Source: JBAXPW01 sp037132015 (GTDB lineage: Bacteria > Patescibacteriota > Microgenomatia > UBA1406 > GWC2-37-13). From it: a DNA stretch of 27,513 nucleotides. Under the pieces are notes generated by a model. It had not been told where the DNA came from and did no database searches. It saw only the letters and a program-made list of their open reading frames with translations. Both the position numbers and the translations under genes were made by a program. Below are positions 5,679 through 14,543 of this stretch, one piece after another; position 1 is the stretch's first letter, and every line of letters begins with the position of its first letter. The stretch is taken from assembly GCA_037132015.1 (NCBI GenBank), contig JBAXPW010000012.1, positions 1-27,513 of the forward strand. The letters are read 5' to 3'.

Positions 5679-7883
5679 TTATGATTTGACTGTTTTTTTT
5701 GTTACCACCTTTTTTGCCTCTGTTCTTTTTACCGCTTTCTTTTTCTTAACAACTTTTTTAGCTTCTACTTTTGTAGAATCTACAATTGGTTTTGTTACCG
5801 GTGGTGCAAGAGCAGAAACTTTTGCCATCTCAATTGCTTTTGCTACTGCTTCTGGGTTGTTGAGATCTGCTAAAGCCCATATAGTAAATCGACATGTTGG
5901 ATAATGTTCACATCCATAAAATCTTTTTTTATTACGACTATATCTCAATACCATTCTTCCATTATCCATTGGGCAGAATTTATTATTTACATAAGTGAGG
6001 AACGATTTTGTAAATTTGCATTCTGGAAATTTACTACATGCCATAAATTTCCCAAACTTTGAGTATCGAACTATCAAAGCATTTCCACATTTATCACATT
6101 TTTCATCCAATGATTCATCTATTTCTATCGTTCCAGTATCTCCTTGTTGTTCTTTCAAAACCTTTTCAAATGGAGTATAAAAATTACGCAACACATCAAC
6201 GAGATTTTTTTGGCCTTCTGCAATCTCATCGAGACTATCCTCCATCTGGGCAGTAAAATTTAGATCAAACAAATTAGGAAATCCTTTTGATAGATAGTCA
6301 GAAATTCCTGTACCTAAATTTGTTGGTTTAAAATATCTATTTTCTTTTTCAATATAATTTTTTTCCTGAATAAGTGTGATTATAGGAGCATATGTAGAAG
6401 GACGTCCAATTCCTTTTTCTTCAAGAATACGGATAATTGACGCTTCATTAAATCGAGGAGGAGGTTTGGTTTGACTTGCTATTGATTCAAGATTTGTCAA
6501 AGTAACAGAGACTCCGACTTTTAACGGCAACTCATTTTGTTGTTTTTGAATTAGATCTGGTTGAGCGATCTTCAAAAACCCATCGAATAATACTTTCTGA
6601 ACTTCAGCTTCAAATTCATATCCTTTTGTACTGAGTAATGTTACTTTTGTATGTTTCACTTCTGCCTCTTTCATTTGGGTTGCAAGTGCACGATTATATA
6701 TCATTGTATAAACCTTTTTATGATTTTGTGTTATTTTTTTATCAAGTGTAAGCTCTTCGGGTAATCGTTCAAGTTTCGTAGGACGTATTGCTTCGTGTGC
6801 TTCTTGTGCCATCTTTGATTTTGTCTTGTAACCTCTTGGTTTTTCTAATGCATATTCTTTGCCAAAACGATCCTCTATATATTTCATTGCGCGGAATACA
6901 AACTGAGATGATAAATTAAATGAATCAGTACGATGATATGAGATAAATCCACTTTCGTACAAATCCTGTGCTATGCGCATCGTCATCTTAGGAGTATAAC
7001 TACATTTTTGAAAAACATCTTGTTGTAATAATGAAGTAGTGTATGGAGGTGGTGGATATCGCTTTTTTACCTCTTCACTTACATCGCTTATTTTAAATGA
7101 ATCTGATTGTATTTCTGAAACTATTTCATCGACTGATTCTTTTGTGATAGAGGTTTTGGTGTATGTATAATCTCCTGTAAAAAGTGGTACAGTAGTTTTT
7201 ATTTCATATGAAACTCCATCTTTTTTCGTTAATTGAGCCAAAAATTCATTATCATATTTAAATGTTCCTTTTATCTGAAAATAGTCTCCAAGTTCAAAAG
7301 ATGCTATTTCTTTTTCACGTTCTACTATTAATCTCAATGCAACTGTCTGTACTCTACCCGCTGATAACCAATTTTTATTCATCTTTTTCCATAATAAAGG
7401 AGATAGTTGATATCCGACGATACGATCGAGAATCCGTCTCGCTTGTTGTGCCTTTACAAGATCTATACGTATCTCAGTTGGATGAGCAAGCGCTTCTTCA
7501 AGAGCATGAGATGTGATTTCATGAAACACTATTCGTTTAACTGGTTTATCATCAAGATATTGGATATTCGGCCAGTTTTCATTAATAAGTCCGAGTACTT
7601 GAGCTGCATGATACGAGATTGATTCCCCTTCACGATCTGGATCTGTTGCAAAAATCACCTCATTATTTTCTGATGCAAGCTTTTTCAATTGATCTACGAC
7701 CTTTTGCTTTCCTTTTATTACTTCGTAATTTGGCTTAAAATCTTTATCAAATTGTATAGACATGGTATTTGAAGGAAGATCACGAAAATGTCCCATTGTT
7801 GCGAACACAAAAAATTCTTTTCCTTTAAGGATTCGATTAAATGTACGTGCTTTTGTTGGTGATTCTACGATAATGAGTGCCAT
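5679..7883 (-). CDS. topA: DNA topoisomerase I (type IA)
   Basis: Relaxes negative supercoils through a transient 5'-phosphotyrosine bond. The 734 residues hold, in order: the TOPRIM domain with Glu7 and DPDREGE (Asp81, Asp83, Glu85); the SAGRVQTVALRLI motif; the catalytic Tyr316 in FISYHRTDS; and the RILEEKGIGRPSTYAPI motif. Two C-terminal zinc ribbons follow. The first has all four cysteines (596, 599, 616, 622). The second keeps only three (637, 658, 664), because the expected second Cys is Asp in CPMD. After about residue 695 comes a Lys/Val/Ala-rich basic tail that probably binds DNA non-specifically. The gene is divergent from the glycoside hydrolase and upstream of pyrG. Confidence 0.97.
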   Translation of the reverse strand: MALIIVESPTKARTFNRILKGKEFFVFATMGHFRDLPSNTMSIQFDKDFKPNYEVIKGKQKVVDQLKKLASENNEVIFATDPDREGESISYHAAQVLGLINENWPNIQYLDDKPVKRIVFHEITSHALEEALAHPTEIRIDLVKAQQARRILDRIVGYQLSPLLWKKMNKNWLSAGRVQTVALRLIVEREKEIASFELGDYFQIKGTFKYDNEFLAQLTKKDGVSYEIKTTVPLFTGDYTYTKTSITKESVDEIVSEIQSDSFKISDVSEEVKKRYPPPPYTTSLLQQDVFQKCSYTPKMTMRIAQDLYESGFISYHRTDSFNLSSQFVFRAMKYIEDRFGKEYALEKPRGYKTKSKMAQEAHEAIRPTKLERLPEELTLDKKITQNHKKVYTMIYNRALATQMKEAEVKHTKVTLLSTKGYEFEAEVQKVLFDGFLKIAQPDLIQKQQNELPLKVGVSVTLTNLESIASQTKPPPRFNEASIIRILEEKGIGRPSTYAPIITLIQEKNYIEKENRYFKPTNLGTGISDYLSKGFPNLFDLNFTAQMEDSLDEIAEGQKNLVDVLRNFYTPFEKVLKEQQGDTGTIEIDESLDEKCDKCGNALIVRYSKFGKFMACSKFPECKFTKSFLTYVNNKFCPMDNGRMVLRYSRNKKRFYGCEHYPTCRFTIWALADLNNPEAVAKAIEMAKVSALAPPVTKPIVDSTKVEAKKVVKKKKAVKRTEAKKVVTKKTVKS

Positions 7884-7901
7884 AGGTTGATTTGACAGTT
7901 A

Positions 7902-7929
7902 ATTGTACATGAGATAGTGTACATTTCAA
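7902..7929 (-). promoter_or_regulatory. Candidate topA promoter
   Basis: Read on the minus strand: TTGAAA (7924-7929), 16 bases, TACAAT (7902-7907), each five of six to consensus, 18 bases above the topA ATG. It sits in the 151-base divergent region shared with the glycoside hydrolase. On the plus strand TATAAT at 8010-8015 is a candidate -10 for that gene, without a good -35. Confidence 0.38.
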
Positions 7930-8034
7930 GCTCAAACATTATATAGTATATCGAGTTATAATTACATTTGATAGTGTAAAAATACAAATATGTTGTGGAA
8001 GATCTAGAATATAATGCGTATACTTAATTACTGA

Positions 8035-9465
8035 ATGAAACGTCATAAAAGTAATAATAAATTTAGTATGCTTAGATGGAGTTTAAGAATTGTACTTGCA
8101 TCATTTCTTATAATGATTGGATTTTATACTCTTCGATATATCTCAAAGGCTGAAAAAAGATCTGCAAACATAACCGTCAATGCGTCCCAAACGATCGGAT
8201 TTATTCCTCCTAGTTGGAAAGCTCAAGCTCAAGGAGGAGAAGAATCAGGAGTACAGATGTTAGCATCTGTGATAAACGATATTAAAGAACTCAAGCCCTA
8301 TTATATACGCATTGATCATATTTTTGATTATTACAATGTTATCAAGCGAGACGATAACGGTAAATTAAAACTGTCTTGGAACGAACTTGATAAGACCGTT
8401 TGCGATATATATGCTACTGGTGCAAAGCCATTCTTTGTATTAGGATATATGTCTCCTGATATCTCTGCTGATGGTTCTCTCGTAAGTTTACCAAAAAGCT
8501 GGTCTGAATGGTCGTTATTAGTACAGCAAACTATCGAGAGATATAGTGGAAGATCAACTGCATTATGTGATGGAAAAACATTTGGAGATTCGTTATCTGG
8601 TATATACTATGAAGTATGGAATGAACCAGATCTGGAAACATTTGGTAAATGGCATTATAGTGGTGGCAAGGATTATAAGACACTTTACTTTTATTCTTCA
8701 CTAGGTGCTACTCGAGCACAAAATACTCAAAAGTTTTTCTTTGGAGGTCCAGCTACAACTAAAGCATATAAAAATTGGATGCAATCCTTGTTGCGATATA
8801 TTACCCAAGAAAACTTAAGAATTGATTTTTTATCGTGGCATCATTATTCATCAAATCCTGATGAAATATTTTCAGATGCTCAGCAAGTAACTGATTGGCT
8901 AGCACCTGATGAGTTTGCACAATATAGATCTTTACAAAAAATCATCAGTGAATGGGGATACGATTCTTCTCCAAATAATCAAGTTTCATTTACAGATATT
9001 GGAGCGTCTCACACTGCTATGACAATACGCAATCTTATTGATGCCCATATTGATCTTGCATTTGCTTTTGAGATAAGGGATGGGTTAAATCCTTCGTGGG
9101 GATTATTGAGTAGATCTGGTGAGCGTCGTCCAAGATATCAAGCTCTTAAACACTTGAATAGTCTTGATAAGATGCGTTTACAAGTCGATGGAGAAGGTTC
9201 ATTTGTTCGGGCTGTTGCAACAAGAGGTACAGGAGGTAAAGTAACGTTATTTCTTGTAAATTATGATAAAGATGGTACAAACCTTGAAAATGTCCCCATT
9301 AAGTTTATAGGACTTACAAATAGTCAATATAGAATAGAGATTAATCGTCTCAACGGTCAAAAATTAGTAATATCATCAATTCAACCTCTAAATGGAGAGT
9401 TTACTACTCAGATCATCATGCAACCTAATAATATTGTGAGTATTGATTTGATTGTTGTTAAATAA
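8035..9465 (+). CDS. Membrane-anchored clan GH-A glycoside hydrolase, GH39-like
   Basis: This 476-residue protein begins with a basic N-terminus and one hydrophobic segment (about residues 14-33) with no cleavage motif that I can see, so it is probably an extracytoplasmic enzyme anchored in the membrane. The body reads as a (beta/alpha)8 hydrolase. YYEVWNEPD places the general acid/base at Glu197, and IISEWGY places the nucleophile at Glu306, the arrangement of clan GH-A retaining enzymes; HHYSS and the WNEPD context are closest to GH39 (beta-xylosidase/iduronidase type). Residues after about 385 look like the small C-terminal beta domain. It likely cleaves an external or cell-surface polysaccharide, substrate unknown. 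It is the only large plus-strand gene, divergent from topA, and its last 8 bases overlap the end of atpC. Confidence 0.78.
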   Translation: MKRHKSNNKFSMLRWSLRIVLASFLIMIGFYTLRYISKAEKRSANITVNASQTIGFIPPSWKAQAQGGEESGVQMLASVINDIKELKPYYIRIDHIFDYYNVIKRDDNGKLKLSWNELDKTVCDIYATGAKPFFVLGYMSPDISADGSLVSLPKSWSEWSLLVQQTIERYSGRSTALCDGKTFGDSLSGIYYEVWNEPDLETFGKWHYSGGKDYKTLYFYSSLGATRAQNTQKFFFGGPATTKAYKNWMQSLLRYITQENLRIDFLSWHHYSSNPDEIFSDAQQVTDWLAPDEFAQYRSLQKIISEWGYDSSPNNQVSFTDIGASHTAMTIRNLIDAHIDLAFAFEIRDGLNPSWGLLSRSGERRPRYQALKHLNSLDKMRLQVDGEGSFVRAVATRGTGGKVTLFLVNYDKDGTNLENVPIKFIGLTNSQYRIEINRLNGQKLVISSIQPLNGEFTTQIIMQPNNIVSIDLIVVK

Positions 9466-9874
9466 TATTTTTCCGTCTTTTTTTGATAAGTTTTGAGTCT
9501 ATGACGGATCGACGAAGAACAGATAGAGCATTTTGACGATCTTCTTTAGTATTGGCTTGAGATACTAATTTTTTTGCTTCTTCAAGTGCTAACTCAGTCT
9601 GTTCATGATTGATTTCATCCTGACCATAAGCACGTGAAACCAAAATACGAACCAAACTTCCATCTGTCTCAAGATACCCACCACCAATAGCAAGTGATTC
9701 CTCACCATCTTTTCGCTTGATAGTAATAATTCCTTCAACTAATAACGTTAATATTCGAGTGTGCCTCGGCAAAATTGTGATCATTCCATCTGCGGAAGGT
9801 GTGCTAATTGATTGGATTATCTCATCCTTTACAATTCTTCGAGGTGTTATAACTTGCAAACGAAATTCAGACAT
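9458..9874 (-). CDS. atpC: ATP synthase epsilon subunit
   Basis: Last gene of the atp operon; the central-stalk subunit that couples gamma to the c ring and can inhibit ATP hydrolysis. From the ATG at 9874 (MSEFRLQVITP) it is 138 residues, the usual full length. Residues 1-85 form the beta-sandwich domain with the conserved ADGMITILPRHT loop and GGGYLE motif. The rest is the two-helix C-terminal domain, present in full and strongly basic at the end. An upstream in-frame ATG at 9886 would add only four residues. It starts 46 bases after the atpD stop, and the 3' end overlaps the convergent glycoside hydrolase by 8 bases. Confidence 0.94.
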   Translation of the reverse strand: MSEFRLQVITPRRIVKDEIIQSISTPSADGMITILPRHTRILTLLVEGIITIKRKDGEESLAIGGGYLETDGSLVRILVSRAYGQDEINHEQTELALEEAKKLVSQANTKEDRQNALSVLRRSVIDSKLIKKRRKNII

Positions 9875-9919
9875 GCTATTCAACAAATTATAAATAGTTC
9901 CTAAATAATTATTAATTAA

Positions 9920-11290
9920 TTATTTAACTTCATCAATTCCACCAACCATATAAAATGCAGATTCTGGTTTATCATCATGTTTTCCTTCCAAAATCTCCTT
10001 AAATCCGCGAACTGTTTCTAGAATAGAGACATATTTGCCGGGCCTACCAGTAAATGGTTCTGCTACAGACATAGGTTGGGTAAGGAATCGCTGAATCCTT
10101 CGTGCTCGTGCAACTACACTTTTGTCTTCATCAGATAACTCTTCCATTCCAAGAATTGCGATAATGTCTTGCAGATCTTTATATCTTTGAAGTATTTTTA
10201 AGACTTGTCGTGCGACTGTTGCATGTTCGTCTCCAACAATTTCTGGATCAAGCGCACGAGACGAAGAAGTCAATGGATCGACTGCAGGAAAAAGTCCTTG
10301 TTCAGCGAGTGATCGCTCAAGAGCAATTGATGCATCAAGATGAGCAAATGTTGTAACTGGTGCTGGATCTGTATAATCATCTGCAGGTACATAAACAGCT
10401 TGAATAGAAGTAATCGAACCTTTATTAGTCGATGTTATACGTTCCTGCAAAGATGCCATCTCAGATGCTAGAGTAGGTTGATATCCTACAGCACTAGGTA
10501 TACGACCCAATAGTGCAGATACCTCAGAACCTGCCTGAGCAAAACGGAAAATATTATCGATAAATAATAATACATCCATATTTTTTTCATCTCTAAAATA
10601 CTCAGCCATTGTTACACCAGTTAAGGCAACACGAAGACGATTGCCTGGAGGTTCATTCATCTGTCCAAATATTAGCGCAGTCTTATCTAATACCTTTGTT
10701 TCTTTCATTTCGTTCCACAAATCATTTCCTTCACGTGTGCGCTCTCCAACACCTGTAAACACAGAAACTCCTGCATGATGTTTTGCAACATTATGTATCA
10801 TTTCTTGTATCGTAACCGTTTTTCCAACTCCTGCACCCCCAAAAATTGCAGTTTTTCCACCTTTTATAAATGGAGCAATTAAATCAATTACCTTAATCCC
10901 CGTCTCAAATACTTCTTGTTTGACAGATTGTTCAGATAATGCAGGTGCATCTCGATGAATTGGAAGATACGTATCACTTTTCACGGGTTCCATTTCGTCT
11001 ATAACTTCTCCAAATACGTTAAAAATACGACCAAGAGTAACATCTCCTACTGGTACGGTGATTGGATTTCCAGTATTTGTAACTTTCGCTCCTCTTTTTA
11101 AACCATACACAGCTCCCATAGCAACTGTACGTACTGTTTTTTCATCAATAATAGCTTCAACTTCCAATACAATCCTATTTTTACCTTCGATACTTACTTC
11201 AAGTGCATCATAAATCTTTGGCATCAATTCCTCTGGAAATTGCACATCAACTACTACATCTCTAATTGCAATAACTACTCCATTTGTCAT
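9920..11290 (-). CDS. atpD: ATP synthase beta subunit
   Basis: Catalytic subunit of F1. From the ATG at 11290 (MTNGVVIAIR) it is 456 residues, slightly short for the family. The Walker A loop GGAGVGKTV is at 151-159, followed by GVGERTREGNDLW with the catalytic glutamate. Walker B is in VLLFIDNIFRFAQAG, and the DELSEED loop is present as MEELSDED. The open frame extends to 11317, but the added residues do not fit the family N-terminus. A 96-base gap with a nested inverted repeat separates it from atpG. Confidence 0.97.
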   Translation of the reverse strand: MTNGVVIAIRDVVVDVQFPEELMPKIYDALEVSIEGKNRIVLEVEAIIDEKTVRTVAMGAVYGLKRGAKVTNTGNPITVPVGDVTLGRIFNVFGEVIDEMEPVKSDTYLPIHRDAPALSEQSVKQEVFETGIKVIDLIAPFIKGGKTAIFGGAGVGKTVTIQEMIHNVAKHHAGVSVFTGVGERTREGNDLWNEMKETKVLDKTALIFGQMNEPPGNRLRVALTGVTMAEYFRDEKNMDVLLFIDNIFRFAQAGSEVSALLGRIPSAVGYQPTLASEMASLQERITSTNKGSITSIQAVYVPADDYTDPAPVTTFAHLDASIALERSLAEQGLFPAVDPLTSSSRALDPEIVGDEHATVARQVLKILQRYKDLQDIIAILGMEELSDEDKSVVARARRIQRFLTQPMSVAEPFTGRPGKYVSILETVRGFKEILEGKHDDKPESAFYMVGGIDEVK

Positions 11291-11322
11291 ATATTTTAAA
11301 AAATTACTAATTAGCAAATACT

Positions 11323-11373
11323 AATTACAAATAATAATTACGATTTTATATTCGTAATTCTTCATTTGTAATT
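11323..11373. repeat. Nested AT-rich inverted repeat between atpG and atpD
   Basis: Two nested perfect inverted repeats share one centre. The outer arms are AATTACAAAT (11323-11332) and ATTTGTAATT (11364-11373). The inner arms are AATTACGA (11336-11343) and TCGTAATT (11352-11359) around an 8-base loop. The 12-base word TAATTCGTAATT at 11369-11380 recurs, inverted, at 14797-14808. It could form a hairpin in the atp mRNA, or be a remnant of a dispersed repeat. Confidence 0.7.
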
Positions 11374-11386
11374 CGTAATTGGTTAT

Positions 11387-12238
11387 TTATCCCGCTTCAA
11401 CACTTTCTTTAGCCGTAACCATATCGATTAATTCACTCGTAATCTTTGTTTGTCGCAATTTATTGCCTAACAGTGTCAGACTATAAATCACATCGGTTGC
11501 GTTATCTGTTGCTGTCTTCATAGCCATCATACGAGCTGAATGTTCTACAGCTTCACTACTTATTATAGCTTCTCGAATCTTTTCTTCTAAATAATTACGT
11601 AATAACGTATCAACTAAGGTTGTTGGATCGGGTTCTATTATGTAATTAAAATTCACATTAACATGTGAATCCTTTTTTACATTCACATGTATGGGCAGAA
11701 TTTTTTCATATACTGTTTCAAACTTCATAGATGAAATAAACTTATTATAAAGTATGAATACTTCATTATATGAGCCTGCAAAAAATTCTTTTAATATCAG
11801 ATCAAAAATTGCTGAAACTTCAAATAAGGCCCGTGTTGTTGAAAAATCAGCAATAACTTTACCACCCAATCGACTCATTACCATACCTGCTTTTTTTCCA
11901 ACCGTAATCCAATCATGATTCTGATACTCAATATTTCTCAATACAAACCTATTTAAACTCGTATGAAAGGATCCACACAATCCTTTATTTGATGAAATAT
12001 ATAGTACAAGTGTTTTATGCTTTTTCTCCTTTGCTGTTAACAATTGAGAACTAGAGATATCAATACCTTTTGATACATTTCGGATCAAGTATTCAAGAGC
12101 GTCATGATAGGGCTTTCCATCAACTGCAAGTTGTTGAGCTTTCTTCATTTTTATTGCTGACACCAGTTGCATAGCTTTTGTGATCTTCCGAACATTTGTT
12201 ATAGATTTTGTTTTAGTACGTACCTGTCTCAAATTCAT
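11387..12238 (-). CDS. atpG: ATP synthase gamma subunit
   Basis: The rotating central shaft of F1. The 283-residue length is normal. The N-terminal helix has the family pattern RTKTKSITNVRKITKAMQLV, followed by IKMKKAQQLA. A Rossmann-like middle section includes the SNKGLCGSFHTSLN motif, and the C-terminal helix carries TLLGNKLRQTKITSELIDMV. It lies 16 bases after the atpA stop. No Shine-Dalgarno is present in that gap, which reads TTATTTTTCTATTGT before the ATG. Confidence 0.95.
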   Translation of the reverse strand: MNLRQVRTKTKSITNVRKITKAMQLVSAIKMKKAQQLAVDGKPYHDALEYLIRNVSKGIDISSSQLLTAKEKKHKTLVLYISSNKGLCGSFHTSLNRFVLRNIEYQNHDWITVGKKAGMVMSRLGGKVIADFSTTRALFEVSAIFDLILKEFFAGSYNEVFILYNKFISSMKFETVYEKILPIHVNVKKDSHVNVNFNYIIEPDPTTLVDTLLRNYLEEKIREAIISSEAVEHSARMMAMKTATDNATDVIYSLTLLGNKLRQTKITSELIDMVTAKESVEAG

Positions 12239-12254
12239 ACAATAGAAAAATAAA

Positions 12255-13757
12255 TTATTGAGTCAACTGAATTTGCTGTTCTATAAATTTCTTCAATTCC
12301 TCTTCCATTTCTTTTGATAATACTTTTTCACTATTTAATTTAGCAATCCATTCAGGCATACGAACATGAAGTTGAGAGATACACTTTTTTTCAAATTCTT
12401 CAACATCTATAAGTTTTAATACATCAAGATATCCATTTGTTGAAGCCCAGATAATTGCAACTTGAGATGCTAAATCATACACATCTCCCTTATTCTGTTT
12501 TAGTATTTGTGTTACTCGAGCCCCTCTATTTAACTGTTTTTTGGTTTCTTCATCCAGCTCTGATTCAAATTGAGAAAAAGCTTCCATTGAACGATATTGA
12601 GCCAGATCGAGCTTTAATCGTCCTGATACTTGCTTCATAGCTTTAGTTTGTGCTGATCCGCCAACACGTGATACTGATATCCCTACATTAATAGCAGGTT
12701 TTAATCCAGAATTAAAAAGATCGGCATCTAAAAATATCTGACCATCAGTGATAGAAATTACATTAGTAGGAATATATGCTGAAACATCACCCGATAATGT
12801 TTCAATTATCGGAAGAGCAGTTATAGAACCACCTCCATACTTTTCATTCAATCTACAAGCACGTTCGAGTAATCTTGAGTGAAGATAAAATACATCTCCG
12901 GGATACGCTTCACGACCTGCTGGTCTTCGAAGAATCAAACTCACTTGTCTATATGCATATGCATGTTTACTCAAATCATCATAAATCACAACCACATCTT
13001 TTCCCTTCTCCAAAAAATACTCTGCCATTGCTGTAGCTGAGTATGGTGCTAAATACTGCATCGATGCAGGATCAGATGCTGATGCCGAGACAATCACTGT
13101 ATAATCAAGTGCATCGTGTGCACGAAGATATTCTACAGCAGACGCAATCTTAGAATTTCGTTGCCCTATTGCACAATAGACACAGATCACATTTTCCTTT
13201 TTTTGATTTCTGATAATATCGAGTACAAGTGTTGTCTTTCCTGTTCCTCTATCTCCAATAATTAATTCTCGCTGACCACGTCCAACAGGAATCAATGCAT
13301 CAATTGATTTGATACCTGTCTGAAGTGGCACACTCACTGATTTTCTTGAAACCACTCCATGAGCAATTTTTTCAATAGGATTAAATTGAGTGGTTTTTAT
13401 TTTTTCTTTACTATCTAAGGGATGTCCTAATGCATCAACTACTCGACCTAATAATTCATCTGCAACAGGTACTGAAGCGACTTTACCCGTTGCTCGTGCA
13501 GTATCTCCTGATTTAATATGGAGATAATCACCAAGCACTATAGCTCCAACTTCGTCTTGTAATAAATCAATAACCATTGCTTGTCCTCCGGAACTAAACT
13601 CAATCATTTCACCATATGTTATATCATCTAATCCTGTAAGACGCACTACTCCATCTGTAACAAATACTACTTTTCCCGTATCTTGTGGGGAAATAATAGA
13701 AGTACGAGATGTTAACTCTTTTTCGATATCTTTAATGTATTGATCAAGAATGCTCAT
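12255..13757 (-). CDS. atpA: ATP synthase alpha subunit
   Basis: Non-catalytic nucleotide-binding subunit of F1, 500 residues. Walker A reads GDRGTGKTT at 168-176, where the near-universal form is GDRQTGKTA, so the Gln is Gly here. Further family motifs are VYCAIGQR, the SASASDPASMQYLAPYSATAMAEYF block and YDDLSKHAYAYRQVSLILRRPAGREAYPGD (broken here as two stretches), all in order. The N-terminal helix (ILDQYIKDIEKEL) that normally docks on the delta N-terminal domain is retained, although that delta domain is missing. The start overlaps atpH by 14 bases, which suggests translational coupling. Confidence 0.97.
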   Translation of the reverse strand: MSILDQYIKDIEKELTSRTSIISPQDTGKVVFVTDGVVRLTGLDDITYGEMIEFSSGGQAMVIDLLQDEVGAIVLGDYLHIKSGDTARATGKVASVPVADELLGRVVDALGHPLDSKEKIKTTQFNPIEKIAHGVVSRKSVSVPLQTGIKSIDALIPVGRGQRELIIGDRGTGKTTLVLDIIRNQKKENVICVYCAIGQRNSKIASAVEYLRAHDALDYTVIVSASASDPASMQYLAPYSATAMAEYFLEKGKDVVVIYDDLSKHAYAYRQVSLILRRPAGREAYPGDVFYLHSRLLERACRLNEKYGGGSITALPIIETLSGDVSAYIPTNVISITDGQIFLDADLFNSGLKPAINVGISVSRVGGSAQTKAMKQVSGRLKLDLAQYRSMEAFSQFESELDEETKKQLNRGARVTQILKQNKGDVYDLASQVAIIWASTNGYLDVLKLIDVEEFEKKCISQLHVRMPEWIAKLNSEKVLSKEMEEELKKFIEQQIQLTQ

Positions 13758-14028
13758 AGACGAATTTTTCTAATTGATGTAACTGTGTATCAAGAGATAA
13801 ATCTATCACTTGACTTCCCACTTGTATAATAATTCCTGCCAACATTTCTGATCTTACTTCTTGTACTATTTCGTGTCCTGCCATAAATTGATATGTATTT
13901 TCAAGATGAACAAGCTCAGAAGGTGTAAGGACATATGGCGATATCACGTGAATTACATGCTTCTCACCTTTAAGTCTTGCTATAGCCAATTCCTTTAATT
14001 CCTTTTTTAACTGTGTATTTAGTTTCAT
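13744..14028 (-). CDS. atpH: ATP synthase delta subunit, C-terminal half only
   Basis: At 94 residues this is about half of the usual 175-180. Residues 40-92 match the C-terminal domain that ties the peripheral stalk (b) to F1: a helix, then EVRSEMLAGIIIQVGSQVID followed by SLDTQLHQLEKF. The N-terminal six-helix bundle that grips the alpha subunits is absent, with only about 38 unrelated-looking residues before the domain. It sits in the canonical place between atpF (2-base gap) and atpA (14-base overlap), and there is no room upstream for a missing piece. It is the only gene here that ends in TGA. I read it as a reduced but functional delta rather than a broken gene. Confidence 0.85.
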   Translation of the reverse strand: MKLNTQLKKELKELAIARLKGEKHVIHVISPYVLTPSELVHLENTYQFMAGHEIVQEVRSEMLAGIIIQVGSQVIDLSLDTQLHQLEKFVYEHS

Positions 14029-14030
14029 AG

Positions 14031-14534
14031 TTAGTTAATTTTTATGTCTTTAGCCAAATTATTCACAATATTTTCTGTAAGTTTTTTCTTTGCATCATCT
14101 GTGAGATAATCTTTCAAGGCAGTTTTTATAAGACTTACACTGAGCTCACCTGTTCGCAGTCTCATATCTTGATATAACGTTTGTCTATCTTTTTCAACCT
14201 GATCATTTGCTTGAATGAGAATTTTTGATGCCTCTTTTTTAGCTTCTTCTATAGCAACTTTTCGAGCCTGATCTGCATCTAATTTTGCTTCTTTTAATAC
14301 TGCTTCGATTTCTTTTTTCATTTTATCGCGTCGTTCTTTTTCCTGTTGATCCAATTTTTCCTCTATCAAACTAATTTCACTAATTGCTTTTGTATGCTTC
14401 TCTTCTACTTCCTTTGCGTCCTTCAAAACTTTATTAAAAGGTTTGACCAAAAACATCTTAAAGACAATAAAAAAGACGATAAAGTTTATAAACTGCGCTA
14501 TTAATAAGTTTATATCTATTCCTAAATTTTGCAT
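14031..14534 (-). CDS. atpF: ATP synthase subunit b
   Basis: Peripheral stalk subunit of 167 residues, normal length. One N-terminal membrane helix (about residues 7-28, INLLIAQFINFIVFFIVFKM) is followed by the FLVKPF motif. A long, highly charged Lys/Glu helix from about residue 35 to 140 (many heptad-like EEAKKE segments) would form the right-handed coiled coil of the stalk. A more hydrophobic C-terminus (SVSLIKTALKDYL) presumably binds delta. Only one b gene is present, so a homodimer is expected. Confidence 0.94.
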   Translation of the reverse strand: MQNLGIDINLLIAQFINFIVFFIVFKMFLVKPFNKVLKDAKEVEEKHTKAISEISLIEEKLDQQEKERRDKMKKEIEAVLKEAKLDADQARKVAIEEAKKEASKILIQANDQVEKDRQTLYQDMRLRTGELSVSLIKTALKDYLTDDAKKKLTENIVNNLAKDIKIN

Positions 14535-14543
14535 ATATCTAGT

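Noticed and set aside
5681..5700. T8 homopolymer near the topA 3' end as a phase-variable tract
   Set aside because: It lies in the basic low-complexity tail of a housekeeping gene where slippage would only change the tail, and no sign of variation is visible in one sequence.
13744..13746. Alternative genetic code (UGA as glycine or tryptophan)
   Set aside because: All genes read correctly with the standard code, and atpH ends at a TGA at the expected C-terminus. TGA is rare but behaves as a stop.
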